Positions 1 through 17,433 are shown, counted from the first letter of the stretch. The stretch is DNA of 64,000 nucleotides from Neocallimastix lanati (nom. inval.) (GCA_016946835.1 JACVTC010000015.1:1000001-1064000), one strand, 5' to 3'. Numbers and translations are program-made. Notes: generated by a model from the sequence alone, not told the origin.

Positions 1-2469
<2,469 letters not shown>

Positions 2470-2636
2470 ATTCAAATAAATAAGAAAAACCGAAAGAAAA
2501 AAATGAAAAAGAAATTGAAAAAGAAATTGAAAAAAAAAAAAAAAAAAAAAAGTACTATTTCAAAAAATAAAAATAAAATTATATATATTATATATATATA
2601 TATATATATAATATCTTTCTGTTTTATTAAACATAG

Positions 2637-2692
<56 letters not shown>

Positions 2693-2887
2693 GATAAAAA
2701 TAAAATATCATTATAAAGATAAAAATTAATTATAATTAAAGAAGAAATGAAGAAAAAAAAAAAAATACCAAAATAATTTAAATAAAATAAAAAAAAAAAA
2801 AAAAAAAAAGTAATACCAAAATAATTAAAAGAACATAAAAAATAAAAAAGCTAAGGATAAAGAATAAATTTTAGAATAGAAATAAAA

Positions 2888-2918
<31 letters not shown>

Positions 2919-3403
2919 GTAATATTTTTTTAAAAAAAAAGAAAATTATTTTTATTTTAATAAATAATAATATTATCTATTGATTTTTTATAATAAAAAT
3001 AATAGTAATATTAATATCAGAAAAGAAAAAGAAATAGAAAAAGGAAAAAAAATTATATATATATAATTAAAATTAAAAATAAAACAATAAAAAAAAAAAA
3101 ATAAATTAAATTAAATTAAATTAATAATGATAATAATAGTAATAATTATAATGTAAAAAAAAAAAAAAAAAAAAAAAAAATAGTATAGAATAAAAAAAAA
3201 TTAAATTAATGTAAAATATATATATACATATTAATAATATAATTATAAATAAATAAAATATAAACAAATTTGTAAAATATTATATATATCTCTCATTAAA
3301 TATATCTTTTTTTTTTTTTTTTTTGATTTTTTGATTTTTTTTTTTTCAACCTAGGCAACCGGTTCATAATATTTTCTTTTAATTAATTAGTTTATCAATC
3401 ATT

Positions 3404-3487
<84 letters not shown>

Positions 3488-4180
3488 TGTATGTATGTAT
3501 GTATGTATGTATGTATGTATGTATGTATGTATGTATTTAAGATAAGATAACAAATAGCTTATGCCATAATGAAGAACCTAAACAAAAATAAATTTTATTG
3601 TATCATTTATAATTTTAGAACTATTTTCAAAGTTCAACCCATAATAAATAAAGAATTAAATATATAATTATAATTTTTTTATTATTATTTTTATTATATA
3701 TGGATAATAATAACAATTTTTTTTATTATTTTTATTATAGAGATTAATGATAATTTTTTAATTTATATATATTGATTTATATATTTATATATATATATAT
3801 TAATAAATATTAAATATTATTTAAATATAAGTTATATAATATTTTCCATATTTCAAAAAAAAAAAAAAAAATAATATATAAATTAAATTTTCTTTCCTCT
3901 ATTAATCTGTTTTTAATTATTCTTTTTTTTTTTTTTTTGAATTATTCACTTTCACTAATATTTATTGTAAAAAAAAAAATATAGATAGATAGATAGATAG
4001 ATATATTAAAATTAAATTTTTGTTTTTTTATATGCTTCTAAAGAAAAAAATAAAAACTTTAAAAAAATTTCATGCATTTTATTTTTATAAAAATTATTAA
4101 ATAAAATTTATTCCTAGTTTAAAAAAAAAAAAAAAAAAAAAAAAATTAACATCTAATATTTAAAAAATTAACTTATGAAT
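2470..4180. other. Low-complexity intergenic DNA
   Basis: Nothing coding is seen. The stretch holds poly(A) runs (for example 2642-2690 and 3155-3180), (TAA)n, an oligo(T) patch near 3308-3325, and a (TTTA)n tract at about 3408-3487 that changes abruptly to (TGTA)n at 3488-3535. It contains the 3' flank of the MATH gene. Confidence 0.7.
3408..3536. repeat. Compound (TTTA)n-(TGTA)n microsatellite
   Basis: About 20 TTTA units run directly into about 12 TGTA units without interruption. The same TTTA/TGTA pairing recurs near 15268-15435, so the two motifs probably interconvert by one transition followed by slippage. Confidence 0.9.
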
Positions 4181-4387
4181 TTTCGAGATTTCGAGGACGA
4201 AAAGATCTCTTATTCTTTTCCATTCATCAATGTCGATAAAAATTATCATTCAATTCTGTATCAGAAATTTCTTCTTTGTCTTATTCGTTTTTCGCCGTTA
4301 GTCTAATAATATACAAAATTGATCAGTATGTGTAAAAAAAAAAAAACTCTAATCATAATAGGTATAACATTAGTAAGGGATTCCTCA

Positions 4388-4428
4388 AGTCCATCACAAA
4401 ATATGATCATCATATTTTGTGATGGACT
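4388..4428. repeat. Perfect 20-bp inverted repeat with one-base centre
   Basis: The left arm (4388-4407) starts AGTCCATCACAAAAT and the right arm (4409-4428) is its exact reverse complement; only C4408 separates them. It sits at the 3' side of the minus-strand copia relic. It could form a cruciform or hairpin. No function is assigned. Confidence 0.9.
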
Positions 4429-4479
4429 CTCTCTCGAAAGGTGATTAAAAGATATTATTAATAAAACGATTTCTTTCTC

Positions 4480-4911
4480 CCTAAGCTGATCTTTAAGATT
4501 TCATATACTGTATTATTGCATTTCCACCATGAAAGGGATAAGAGATACAGGACGTTAAAAATTGTGTTTTTCATATTGTTAATCTACCTGTTTTTTTTTT
4601 TTTTTTTTTTTTTTTTATTCATGAATAATGTGAAATTTTTGGAATATTTTTAAACTAAATGAGAAATAATATAAGAAGAATCTTTCCACTTTTTAAAGCA
4701 TCGAATCATCACCTTAGGATTATTCCTTTTCGTGGACAATTTGCTTATCGTTTCACTGATTATCTGCACTTGTATATCTTGCTAATTGGATTAGAGACCC
4801 TATAAAGCTGATCTGTACTTTGTAGGATCTATTTCAAGTTTATTCTTATCATTAACTGTTATATCTGAATAAGGATTGTTTTTTTTCCATAAATATATTA
4901 TTACAAAAAAA

Positions 4912-4947
<36 letters not shown>

Positions 4948-6030
4948 CAATTCTTATTTTAATCTATATTTAATATATATTTGTATTGGTCCTAACCCCT
5001 GTTTTGGTGATTTTTATATACCTTAATATACCATGAATTTCTTTTACTTTAGAAATAGTATATAATTCCTTAAAAAAAATTTTTTTTCTTATTGTATTTC
5101 GAATATTATCATTAGTATCCATGATGATCATGTCATCAACCCATAAGTCCATATCGATCATGTCAGTATTGTCAATAGGTTTATAATAAATATTGTATAT
5201 CAGCATAGATCCTTAGTAAATCCTATTTTATTAATTTAAAGAGTTATTTATTTCTTCATATCAAATATTACCAGTTTATTTTGGACCATACAAGGTTTTA
5301 TTTAATTTCTACAGTATCCTTCCCCGTTAATATAGATATAATGAAGAAATCTCGGTATATATATATATATATATATCAGTACTGATTTTCTGAGTTTAAA
5401 TAAGCACCTTTTATATCCAAAAAATAGCAATCATTTAACTTTGTCTTGCCGGTATAAAAACCATGTTTTTTTTTTTATTATTATTATTTTTGCTTGAACA
5501 TATTTTAATATATTTAAATTTTCCTGTCTATCATAGGTAATCTCAATTTATCCTATCTAATATTAAATGTCCTTTGACCATATCACTCTAAATCAGGAAT
5601 TTTTATTTGTTATACCTTTATGAGGAATAATATTTTTTTTTTCTTTTTTACATCAGCTACATTTTTTAATGGCATATGGCTAATACTTTAAATTAAGTTA
5701 AGATTGTCATATCTTAGAATTGTTTTAATACAGTGTTACATTCTGATCTTTTTTTTTTCTAATTCATCAGGATTTTATTAGGGTGGAGGATAAATGAATT
5801 ATACTGTGATTATCGTATAATTTTAATAATGAGGTACTTATATTCAGGTGAACAATCCATTTTGAAGTATTTTTTTTTTTAACATCAAAGTGGTTCTTTA
5901 AGTGGTTAAAAACTACAATTCCAACTTCTCTTTTACTTCTTATATTGTATATCCAATTTTTTTTAGAGATGTCATCTAGGGTAAGCATCCATAACAAGGA
6001 CGACGTTCACGACACCGACTTCATAAAACC
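4480..6030 (-). mobile_element. Decayed Ty1/copia retrotransposon (integrase, reverse transcriptase, start of RNase H)
   Basis: On the minus strand, in copia order, three pol fragments can be recognised. At 5997-5767 an integrase-like stretch reads DDISKKNWIYNIRSKREV, matching the family's DDYSRxxWVYxLKxKxEV region. At 5206-4970 a reverse transcriptase piece has WVDDMI in place of the catalytic YVDD, followed by the usual motif ending in a degenerate LG-x-x-I. At about 4810-4690 the connector to RNase H is seen as FIGSLIQLARYTSAD, then NPKVMIRCFKKWK. Stops and frameshifts break it throughout, and gag and protease are not recognisable. No LTR pair could be defined by eye. It is a non-autonomous fossil. 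Confidence 0.75.
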
Positions 6031-6236
6031 AAATGAGAAGACCAACAAATGAAGGGATAAGGGCAACTAAAAAAAAAAAAAAAAAAAAAAAATTGAAAAA
6101 TGGTTCATTTTCTGGTTTCTAAATTTCTTAACCTTTTTTTTTTTTTTTTTTTATTCATGATAAATAAATAAAGTTTAATAAAATTTATTAATCTATTAAA
6201 AGAAACTATTTTAATTAATGAATAATTATAATAAAA

Positions 6237-6273
<37 letters not shown>

Positions 6274-6384
6274 AATTTGGAAACAAAAAAAAAAAAATGT
6301 TTTTTTTTAATGAAATGTGATATAAGAAATGTTTAATCAAAAATAATATATATATTTAAAAATTGTTTTAGTCAATTAAATTTT

Positions 6385-6960
6385 TAATCTTTAATATTTT
6401 TTTATGTGTCGCTTCCAACTTTTCATAATAGTACAAGGATACTCCTACCGAGAAAATATTAATTATAGTTAAAATTAAAAAAAAAATATTACTTTGATTA
6501 TAATGTAAATAAATATAATCAAAAATATCAAACAATTAAGTTATAGTAAATTAAATGTATACATTTTGTTATTACATTACATTAATAATTTAAAAATGTA
6601 TCTCTAAAATTTAAAAAAAAAAAAAAATAACATTTTTTTGATGGATGAATTATATGCTAATATGATTGGTTAAATTTTATAAAAATTTTTACTATATAAG
6701 CATAATTATTTTCATTTCTATATTTTTTTTTTTTTCTCTATACATATTTAAACGCAATCATTTCTGCGAGTCATTGTCTGAAAGAGTAAAAAAAGTGATA
6801 TCGACTCTCCTGGTAGATTGCAAGAGAAATCCTTATTAGGTTTCCTGCACGGTGATCTAGTAAATATCATATTCCCCGGATTTTTTTTTCATTGTAAATT
6901 ATTCTTTGTATGAGTTTATGATGTTATCTGGGATGCCTTGATACATATTACTATGTATAA
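6385..6960. other. Two coding-like islands of unknown origin
   Basis: Two patches stand out from the AT background by their mixed composition: 6395-6450 and 6750-6960. On the minus strand the first reads GVSLYYYEKLEATHKK and ends at a stop, like the C-terminus of a protein. In the second, one minus-strand frame starts MYQGIPDNIINSYKE and then meets stops; another gives about 35 open codons, as does one plus-strand frame. They could be relic exons, pieces of a transposon related to the copia fossil next to them, or a non-coding RNA. No family is recognised. Confidence 0.35.
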
Positions 6961-7634
6961 ATATTTCTTTTTTTTCTTTTAGAAATTAATTTAAAAATTT
7001 TTTAATATTATTGTTAACTTTTTGAATAATAATGCACTATTTATTATTAAAAAGGTTTTAATTAAAATGTTAATAATTACTTATTTTATTGAATTTATTT
7101 AGAAATGGGTTTATTATATATTTTATTTGTGATGCAATATATATATTTATTTGTATATTTTTATTATGAATATCCAAATTTACTAAATTTTCACAAACAA
7201 ACTTCTAAATTATTTTTTATTGTTTGTATTTAAATTTATTTATTTATTTTATAAATGTACAAAATATTTTTTATTTTTATTATTTTCTTTTTTTTTTTTT
7301 ACATTGATTCAATAAATAGTTTATCTATTTGTAATTTTATATAGCAATGTATCATAAATGCTATGAATAAATGATTATTACTTTTTCTTTTTGACTTTAT
7401 TTTCATATAAATTGAAATATAAATTATTTTATATTAAAAAATATTTAAACTTTTTATTATTATTATTATTATTATTAATATTATTACTATTATAAAGATC
7501 TAAGATTAAAGTAATAAAAAAATATAACCCTTAAAAATAATGTAGTCGTTCATTTATTCATTTTATTTTTTTTTTTTTCTGTATTGATTTTAATTTTAAT
7601 TTTAATTTTTAGTTATTATACTAATTATTTTATC

Positions 7635-7912
7635 TTAAAAATCACCAAAATCAGTGAAAATCTTTAATTTTTTCAAGAGTTCACCATCAACACTTCTTAC
7701 TCTATGAGTAATACTATTAATCTTATCAACATCTTCTTGAGGTAATTCTTTAATTTGGAAGTTTTCTTCAATTCTAGATGGAGTAACAGACTTTGGAATA
7801 ACTAATAAATAATAAATAAATATATATATTATTAATATGAACCAAAAAAATACAATTGCTCAATATTATTGAAACAATAAATAAATAACTATATATAAAT
7901 AGATAAAATAAA

Positions 7913-7963
<51 letters not shown>

Positions 7964-9204
7964 TTTTTAAGTAATATTTACCAATAACATTTCTTTGAGC
8001 ATTCCATGAGAGAGCAACTTGAGCTGGAGTCATATTGTTCTTTTTAGCAACTTCATTAATAATTGGATCAATAAGAACATTTGTATCACTTCCACGACCA
8101 AGTGGGCAATAAGCAGTAACTTGAATATTATTATCTTGACAGAATTTAACTAATTTGTGTTGTGGAAGATATGGATGGCTTTCAATCTTTTATTTTTATA
8201 TATATAAATATATAGTTTAAATATTTAAATATTTATATATTTTGAATAAAAAAAAATAAATAAAATAATATAAAATAATATAAAATAGTATAAAATTAAT
8301 AAAAAAATATCATAATATTAAATAAAAATATAAAAAAATATTAATAAATATTTATTGTATATATATATATTTTAATTATTTTAATTATTTTATAAAATTA
8401 TTTACTTGATTAACTGCTGGTTTAATTTCAGCCTTTGCTAATAAATCATTTAATAAATCAATATTAAAATTAGAAACACCAATGGCTTTAGCTTTACCGG
8501 ATTTATATAATTTCTTTATTTTTTATAATTTAAAAAATATAAATATTATATATAATAATAAAATATTTTATAAATATTTTTAATTTGAATATATTATGTT
8601 ATATACTATTAATAATTATTATTTTACAAATATTTATATATAAATATTTTTGTTTTAAAAATATATATATGTATATATATACAACAAAACTTACTTCCAT
8701 TTCTCTCCAAGTATCAATAATAGGAATATCTTCCATTTCTTCACCAAATTCTGGATGGTCTGGCTTTTGAGCAATTGGCCAGTGAATCAAAAATAAGTCA
8801 AGATAATCTAATTGTAAATCCTATAAAAATAAATATACGTACATATAAATATATATATACATATATATTTTTTTTTAAAAAAAATTTAAAGATAAAATAT
8901 AAATAAATAAAATATAAATAAATAAAATATAAATAAATAAAATATAAATAATAATTTAAAAAAATAAATAAATAAATAAAAATTTTTATAATTTAAAAAT
9001 TCCTACATTTAAAGTTTGTTCAATAGCTTTATGAACCATTTCTGGGCGATGATAATTATTCCATAATTTAGAAGTAACGAAAATATCTTCACGTTTAACT
9101 ATGTTTTCTTTTAAGCTTTCTTTAATACCATCACCAACTTCTTTTTCATTTAAATCTTTTTGTATATAGTTTATAATAAAAAAAATAAATATATATATAT
9201 ATAT

Positions 9205-9240
<36 letters not shown>

Positions 9241-9622
9241 AAAAAACATATAATTAATATTATTTAAAATATAATAAATTAATATTAATTAAAAAATAAA
9301 TAATTATTTATTATTATTATCAAAAAAAAAAAAATAATTACAATATAAGGCACAATCAATATGTCTATATCCAATTTTAAGAGCTGTCTTAACAGAACTA
9401 ACAATTTTTCCTGATTCAGATAAAACTATTGTATAATTCAATATTTTAATATTTTAATAAAATAGATAATTATATATATATTTATTTATTATTAGTATAT
9501 TCTATTTATTCATATTTTCTAATTATTATGAAATATTTTTTTTTTTGTTTATATTTACAAGTTCCTAAACCAATAACTGGCATCTTAGCACCAGTATTTA
9601 AAGTGACAGTCTTACAATTCAT
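7635..9622 (-). CDS. Aldo/keto reductase, seven exons
   Basis: This is an NADPH-dependent oxidoreductase that reduces aldehydes or aldoses. Exons in reading order are 9622-9559, 9425-9342, 9155-9007, 8820-8695, 8513-8406, 8186-7982 and 7801-7635; they join in frame to 300 residues, the usual family length. The start gives [21 protein letters not shown], the canonical first strand. The catalytic tetrad is intact at D45, Y50, K79 and H112, the spacing seen in aldose and aldehyde reductases. [11 protein letters not shown] and the cofactor-binding IPKSVTPSR (residues 247-255) are present. No signal peptide is seen, so it should be cytosolic. Substrate cannot be read from sequence: xylose or aldehyde reductase and glycerol dehydrogenase are all possible. 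Introns are 85-240 bp and nearly pure A/T. Confidence 0.93.
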
Positions 9623-9864
9623 TTTAATAATTTTTTTTTTATATTGTTAATTGTATTTATTTATTTTATTTGTTTTATATTTATTAAATAATAAATAAAT
9701 ATAGTTTGAAAGAAAATAACAATAAAAAATAAAAAAAAAAAAAAAAAAGAAAGAAAGAAAGAAAAAAGTTCTCTTATATATACTTTTATATTATATATAT
9801 AAATATAATTATTTTTATTTAATTAATCCTAATCTAATTATAATTATAATTTAATTAAATAGGT

Positions 9865-9913
<49 letters not shown>

Positions 9914-10351
9914 TTTTTTCATTTCATTTAATATTTTTTCCTCATATAGCATTTTAATCTTTATAATTTGATTTATATTTATATTATTTTATATTTATTT
10001 CTATTATTATTACTAATAATATATGAATATATCAATATATGAAGGAATGAATATATACATATATCAATATTTGAATATTTGAATATGTATAAAATGTATA
10101 AACCTAATTTAATTTAATTTAATTTATATACAATATAAATATATAGATATGAATATATTGTGTATTTGTATACATAACAGTTATGTATATATTAATTATA
10201 TACTTTTATATAAATTGTATACAAGGATTAACACTATTTCATTAATAATTACTAATAACCCAATTCAAAAGTCAACAATAATAAGCACTTTTATTATTAT
10301 ATTTATGTTAGAGATGATAAACAATAAAAAATAGATCCATATAATATATAC

Positions 10352-10386
<35 letters not shown>

Positions 10387-12120
10387 TTTTTGTTTTACAC
10401 TATTGTAAACATTTCACCCTTTTTTATTATTATTTATTATTTATTATTAATGATTTATAAATTATTAATTATTGATTTCACTTATTTATTATTAATAACA
10501 TTATTAAAAAAAAAAAATAATAATTAATTTTTTTTTAAAATTTATTAGTAATAGTTGTAACACTTCTCCGTCCGTCAATCTATAGCACCAGTGGAAAATT
10601 TTTCCTCATAATATATAAAGTGATAAAAATTATAAAGAATCGATTAAACTATCATTTTTAACTTGATTAATTTGTTATAATTGGTTGATTTTATAATTTT
10701 ATTACTCATTTAATAATTGTTAAATATTTCATTTAATAAATAATGTTTTTTTTTTTGAAGAAGAAGAAGAAATTTATATATATATATATACATTTATTTT
10801 TTATTATATATATATATTTATTTTATTATTGAAATAGTTTTTCAAATATAAATGTTCTTTAAAAAAAAAAACATTTATGAATTTTATTCATTAACATCAT
10901 TAATTAATACATATTCTTTCATTTTATTTTATTTTTATTTTTATTTCTATTTCTATTTTAATTTTTTTTTTTTTTTTTGAATAAATGATATTACTATAAT
11001 CATGATTATTATTATCATTATTATTATTACTATTATTCTTACTTTTATTATTATTATTATTATTTATTATTTATTAATATTTTATTAATTGATATATTAA
11101 AATATTTATTAGTAATATATATAAAAACAAATAATATTATAATTTATCAAAGATACAGAAAATCTAATTAAACTTTTATTAAATATAAATATTAACACAA
11201 TATAAAGAGAGAGAGAGAGAGAGGGAGGGAGGGGAAAAAAAAAAATAATTTCTCTAAAGATATATAAGATAAATTATCTTTTGATTAATTAATAGCATAC
11301 AGACATAAATCCTAAAAATTAGTGTTTTTACATATAACAAAAAATGAAGGTGATCATATATTTAGTTTATATAAACTTTTTTTTTTTATAATTGTTATAT
11401 TAAAAAGATATTCTATTCTTAATTTCCTAATTGTTAAACTGACTGTGACGTGACACTAAATTTTAAATTTTATTTTTATGAGTTCATAGTAAATAAATTA
11501 ATAAATAAGTTTATATTATAATTGGTCGATTTCAATTTTAATTAGATATATCAAAAATTTAATATAACTTTATTTTTAATTAATTTAATCTCTTTATTTT
11601 AAATAAAATAAAATAAAATAAAAATAAATTAGTTGATGTTTATTATTTCATTATATGAAACGGGTTACATTTTCATTTCTTATTAATAAATATTCTATTT
11701 ACTTTACGCCACATTAATATTACAAATATATTGAAAATGGCTTAAAGTATAATTGTAAATTATTTGATATATTGTTATCATGTGATATTTATTAATATTT
11801 TTTTAACTAAAAAACTATAATAATTAATTTTTAAATAAATAATAAATAGAAAATAAATAGAATTTACTTAATATAAATAATAATTAAGATAATAAACATA
11901 GATTTATGTATTAGTATTAACATACTTTTCAAATTTTTATTAAGATATATATTTATTTAAACATTAGATAATAAATCAATAAAATAGTTTTTTACATATT
12001 TATTATCTTTGCTCATTGCATTTAAAGATAATGTAAGTGCAATGTAAAATAATTGAAATAAAATAAAATAATTTATTTATAAATATTTACTTTTTTTTTT
12101 AAAAAAAAAAAAAAAATTAT
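9623..12120. other. Intergenic DNA upstream of the reductase and downstream of the receptor
   Basis: Mostly A/T simple sequence, including poly(A) at 9870-9910, (TA)n near 10356-10380 and a (GA)n run at 11208-11235. One mixed-composition patch at 10560-10610 has a short open plus-strand frame (about 35 codons) but no recognisable product. A TGTGACGTGAC word lies at about 11446. No gene is supported. Confidence 0.6.
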
Positions 12121-13408
12121 TTAATAATCCATTACAAATACAGGAGGACGTTTCATATGTTTTATTTTTTCTACTGCACTTCTTCTCTTTCTCATTTTCT
12201 TTTTTATGTATATACTATAAAGTTTTACAATATATATATAATATAGTATAACTGATGTATTTATGAAAGTACCAAGTACATTTAATAAATCTTGAACAAT
12301 TATAGGAAAATCATAATCAAGATCTGTAATCCCCATCAGTATCATTAATACTACATATGTATATATTGGAACGGTTATTTTCTAAAAAAAAAAAAAAAAA
12401 ATTGATAATATGTTAATAATTATAATAAAATAAAGTATAATAGCAAAAAAAACATAATTTTTTGTTTTAATAAAATGTTAATAATTATAATAAAAAAAAA
12501 AAAAAAAAAAAAACTTCATACCTCTTTATAATTATTTTTTACATGCCTTGTTAAATAAGATAAAATACAACCAATACATAAAATCATCATATTGAAAAGA
12601 ATACTTTAATTATTTATTTAAAAATAATTTAGAATGATATATAAGTATATATTTAAAAATATAAATGAAGGTTAATTTTATTTCAATTTTTATTCTTTAT
12701 TCCATATTTAACAATTTAAATTAACCTTATTCTTCTTGATATAGGATATAAACATTTTTTGTATTGTTTTAAATCGTTTGTATATGCCAATACTAAATCC
12801 ACTTCATCATTAATTATCCAAAAAGTGATTATAAATAAATGAAATATTGATATCACCAACACTATTGAATATATTCTTTTTCTTCTAACAGCTCTCAGTT
12901 TCCTTCCTATAAATCTATAATTTATTTAAATAAAAAAAATAAAAAAAAAAAAAAAGGCAATTACAATGATTTAAGAATAATTTAAAAAAAAAAAAAGACA
13001 AATAACCATAATAATATGAAGAAAAAAAGAAGAAAAAGAAATAAATATATATATATATATATAATATCATTTATTACATTGTATATAAACTATATGCTTT
13101 TGCAATAATTGATCCAAAAACTAATGAAAACCCCTATTTTATTAATTATTTATTTTAAATATTAAATTAATTAATTAGATTATAATAGTATATAATGTAA
13201 AATATATATATATAATATTAATTATAATTTAGTATATTTGCTTTTTTTTTTTTTTTTTTTTTTTGGTTTTTTACCATATTTTTATATAAATATAAAACGA
13301 TGCAATGAAATTTTGAACTTTTTTCAAATGTTAAAGAAATAATATAACTAGAATTAAAAATTAATCCAACTATTATTATAACTAACAACCTAATATTTGC
13401 TAATAGTT

Positions 13409-13445
<37 letters not shown>

Positions 13446-14108
13446 TAAATACTTTTTGTATATACTTTTTGTATATATTATTTATATTGAATATATAGGC
13501 TTCTATAGTAGTTTTATTATTTAAATAATTAGTTTAAACTTTCCAAATTGATTGAATATTTTACCTAATTTAAATATCATATTATCTTTATACGTTAAAG
13601 TAAGAAATAATATTACTATTATGGAAATTGTCAAAATGAAAGATAGTAATAAAAAGAACACTGTTAGCAGTTTACTTCTTCTTAATTTATAGTGTTCATT
13701 GCATTGTAATCCATAAAGTTTCGTGGCAGTACAATCACATACATTAATATTAACACATGTTCCTTGATTGCATGAAAGATCGCATTTAGGTTTATAACTA
13801 ATAATTAATTAAATGTTTTTATATTAATATATCAATAAACTTAAAGTAATATGTAAGATAATAAAAATTAATACTATATATAAAATAATTTTTTTTTCCA
13901 TACCATGATTTTAAATTTATTTCACTATGTACATTTTGAAATATATATCCATTGGCAACGTCACATTCTTCAATTTTCAAATTAATTTCAATTGAATTAT
14001 TTTCAAACTCATAAAAAGGTCCTATAAATTAATAATATATATAATATATTCATTTGTTGTGTAAATTTATTATTATTTTTTTTTAATATAATATAATAAA
14101 AAAAAGTA

Positions 14109-14151
<43 letters not shown>

Positions 14152-15265
14152 ATAATAATAATAATAATAATAAAAAGAATCCTTTTAATATAAATTCTAT
14201 AAATAATATAATAATATCTACCATATGAATTTAATTTTAACTTTAGTTTATAATTCCCTGGATTTCCTATAACTTTATAAATTATATATTAGAATTTATT
14301 AAGTACTTTATATTCTAAAATGAAAATAAAAATATAAAAAAAGGAAATAAGAATAAAAAATGAAAAAATTTAATTAATTTTTTTTTTCTTACTTTTTATT
14401 GGCGGAAATGAACAAACATTATCTCTACAATATGACAAGGAATGATCATAAATTACGGCATTATAGGTATCATTTATTTCAACATCATAAAATATGAATT
14501 CATCAATCTTTAATGTTGATAAATCAGACTTTATTTCGCATACTATAAAACATATATATACATATATTAAAATAAAAACGATTTTAAGCAAAAAAATAAA
14601 TTATAATAATAATAAAAATAAAAATAATAATAATAATAATAATAGTAATAATAATTTCTGTATTTAATATAAAAATTTTAATATAAATATAATTATAAAT
14701 AAATATATATACCATTATCATAATCATCATATAATTTACCTAATAAGTATAGATATAGACATAAATAATTAGAGTTATATAATAAATTTAAAAAGAAAAA
14801 AAAATAAAAATAAAATAAAATAAAATAAAATAAAAAGTAGAAAAAATATTAAAATAAAAAAATAAAATAAAATAAAATAAATATAAAAAAAATTATTGTA
14901 AATTTATATATTATCATTACAGTCTATATTATCTTGTAATTTCTCACCAGATATTATTGAATATGTTGAAACTGAATTTAAAAGTTTAATCTTAGTAGGA
15001 TTCGTTACAAATGATCCTTTAACTTTCCTTAAATCATCTACATTTGTGAAATATGGTTCATGTTTCTTCTCAAGACTATATGAAATATTTCCTTTAAATG
15101 TGTTTACATACATAATACCAGTTATTATCATTATTTTTATTTATTTATTATTATTATATATTATCATTATATGTTATCATTATAAATTATTATTATAAAT
15201 TATTATTAAAAATTATTATTATTTATATATTTATTATTATTATAATTATTTTAATATTAATTATT

Positions 15266-15313
<48 letters not shown>

Positions 15314-15342
15314 TGTATGTATGTATGTATTTATTTACGTAT

Positions 15343-15421
<79 letters not shown>

Positions 15422-16539
15422 TGTATTTATGTATTATATTATTCATATACCTAAATATGCTTTATTTTCATTAAAAATACAATTATTAAAAAATATATTA
15501 GCATCACTATATAAGCTGTTAGAGTAAACAACACCACCGTATTTTTTTGCGATATTTCCATCAAATACGCAATCATAATAAACAATTTCTGAGTTTAAAT
15601 CCAACTTTATAATATTTAATATAACACCATTATATCCACGATTATATTTAAAATTTGACTTTTTAATTGTAAAAATACCATATAAATAATCATCCGAATC
15701 GATTTCTATAAATCCTTTATTAAATTCATTATTCACAATATTGGAATTTTCAATTGTAACTTTTGCATATAGATTTGTTCTAAATCCTCTCTCTTATCAA
15801 AATTTGTATTTTAATTAATAAAAATGTATAAAAAACAATAATAATAACAATAATAATAATAATAATAATAATATATATTATATATTATATATACATATAT
15901 GTATATAAAAAAATAAAAAAATAAAAAAATAAAAAAATAAAAAAAAAACTATTAATTATTTAATTTCAAGTTAAGAATTCAGTTATTCTTTTTCTGATAT
16001 ATTACTTGTATATATATTTTCAAAGTTTGAATTTTCAATATTCATAGTCACAGAATTTTCAAGAATAACGATACTACTATCGCATATATCATCCTCGTCA
16101 CAATTATATATATCTTTAAACTAATTATTGAAATATTAATAAATATAGCATTAACAATGAATGGGTATGAAATTTAAATATTAAAAATAAAGTAAAATTA
16201 AAATTAAAAAGAAATCAAAATTAAAATAAAAATAAATATAATAAAAAAATAAATTAATAAAAATGTATACCGATGAAGAAAATATGTTTATGTCTCCAGT
16301 ATCATATTTTAATATTGCTAATTATATATATACATTTAGTTCAAAAATAAAAAAAAATAAAAAAATAAAAAATAAAAAAAAAAAAAATAAAATAAAATAA
16401 AATAAAACATATATATATGAATTAAATGAATTCGTATTTATTATTTTTTTATTATTATATTCATACCTTTAGAATTATAAATTGTCGTCAGATTAACATT
16501 ATTTAAAGTTAAAGAAACTTTATATTATTATATTTATTT

Positions 16540-16577
<38 letters not shown>

Positions 16578-17043
16578 TTAATATTATTATCGTTGTTGTC
16601 GTTACTGTATAATTTTATTATATACTTCACAAATATATATTTTGTATATATGTGAAATAACATATAATAATAGCATGAATAATAACATAAATGATTTGTT
16701 ATTTATATATCCACCTTTTTCTGTTTCAGAATAACTTTGACCATAAATTAAATAATTTGGTATTGTATTGTAATATCCATCGAGAACAAAATTATTTATT
16801 TCAATATATGATGGACTTGAATGATATATTAAACTAATTATATAATAATTAATTGTATATTATGGCATAATATTATAGATTAAAAGTTTAATATAAAATA
16901 TTAAGCTTCTTTTTAATAAACAAATATATATATATATATATATTACACTGAATTTCTTCCAGTAAAGCCATACAAATAGCAACTAATATAGAAATAAAGG
17001 ATTAGATATATTGAAATATTAAAAAAAAAATATATATATATAC

Positions 17044-17086
<43 letters not shown>

Positions 17087-17433
17087 TCAATATTAATATC
17101 AATATCAATATTAAATTTCATATCGTCAACAAACGATTTAGTTATTTAGATTAACTGCATATATATATATTACTTATTTAGTGAAACATTAACGTATTTT
17201 GTAATCCAAATAAAAGTTGATGAAAGTCTTTCATGATACTGATAAAAATCAGTAAGTGTTGCATTTGTCATTTTAAATCTTGATCCTTTTAATTCATTAT
17301 ATGTATGTAATAACAAACCCCCAAGTCGTGACGAAGAAACTCTATGAATCTCTACATTTCTATTAATATTAAAAATATTTTTTATATATATAATAGATTT
17401 ATTCATATCCATTCAAAAATATTTATTAAATAG

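Noticed and set aside
4178-4310. A 43-codon plus-strand frame (MNFRDFEDEKISYS...), which resembles the TTTCGAGGACGAAA end of some gypsy elements
   Set aside because: The likeness is one short string, in the opposite orientation to the copia relic, with no other gypsy sequence around it.
14009-14224. Phe-rich minus-strand frame
   Set aside because: It is a poly(A) tract read as poly-Phe inside a receptor intron; only its edges touch real exons.
15321-15527. Plus-strand frame of repeated YLFI
   Set aside because: It is a (TTTA)n tract read through; the real exon here is on the minus strand.
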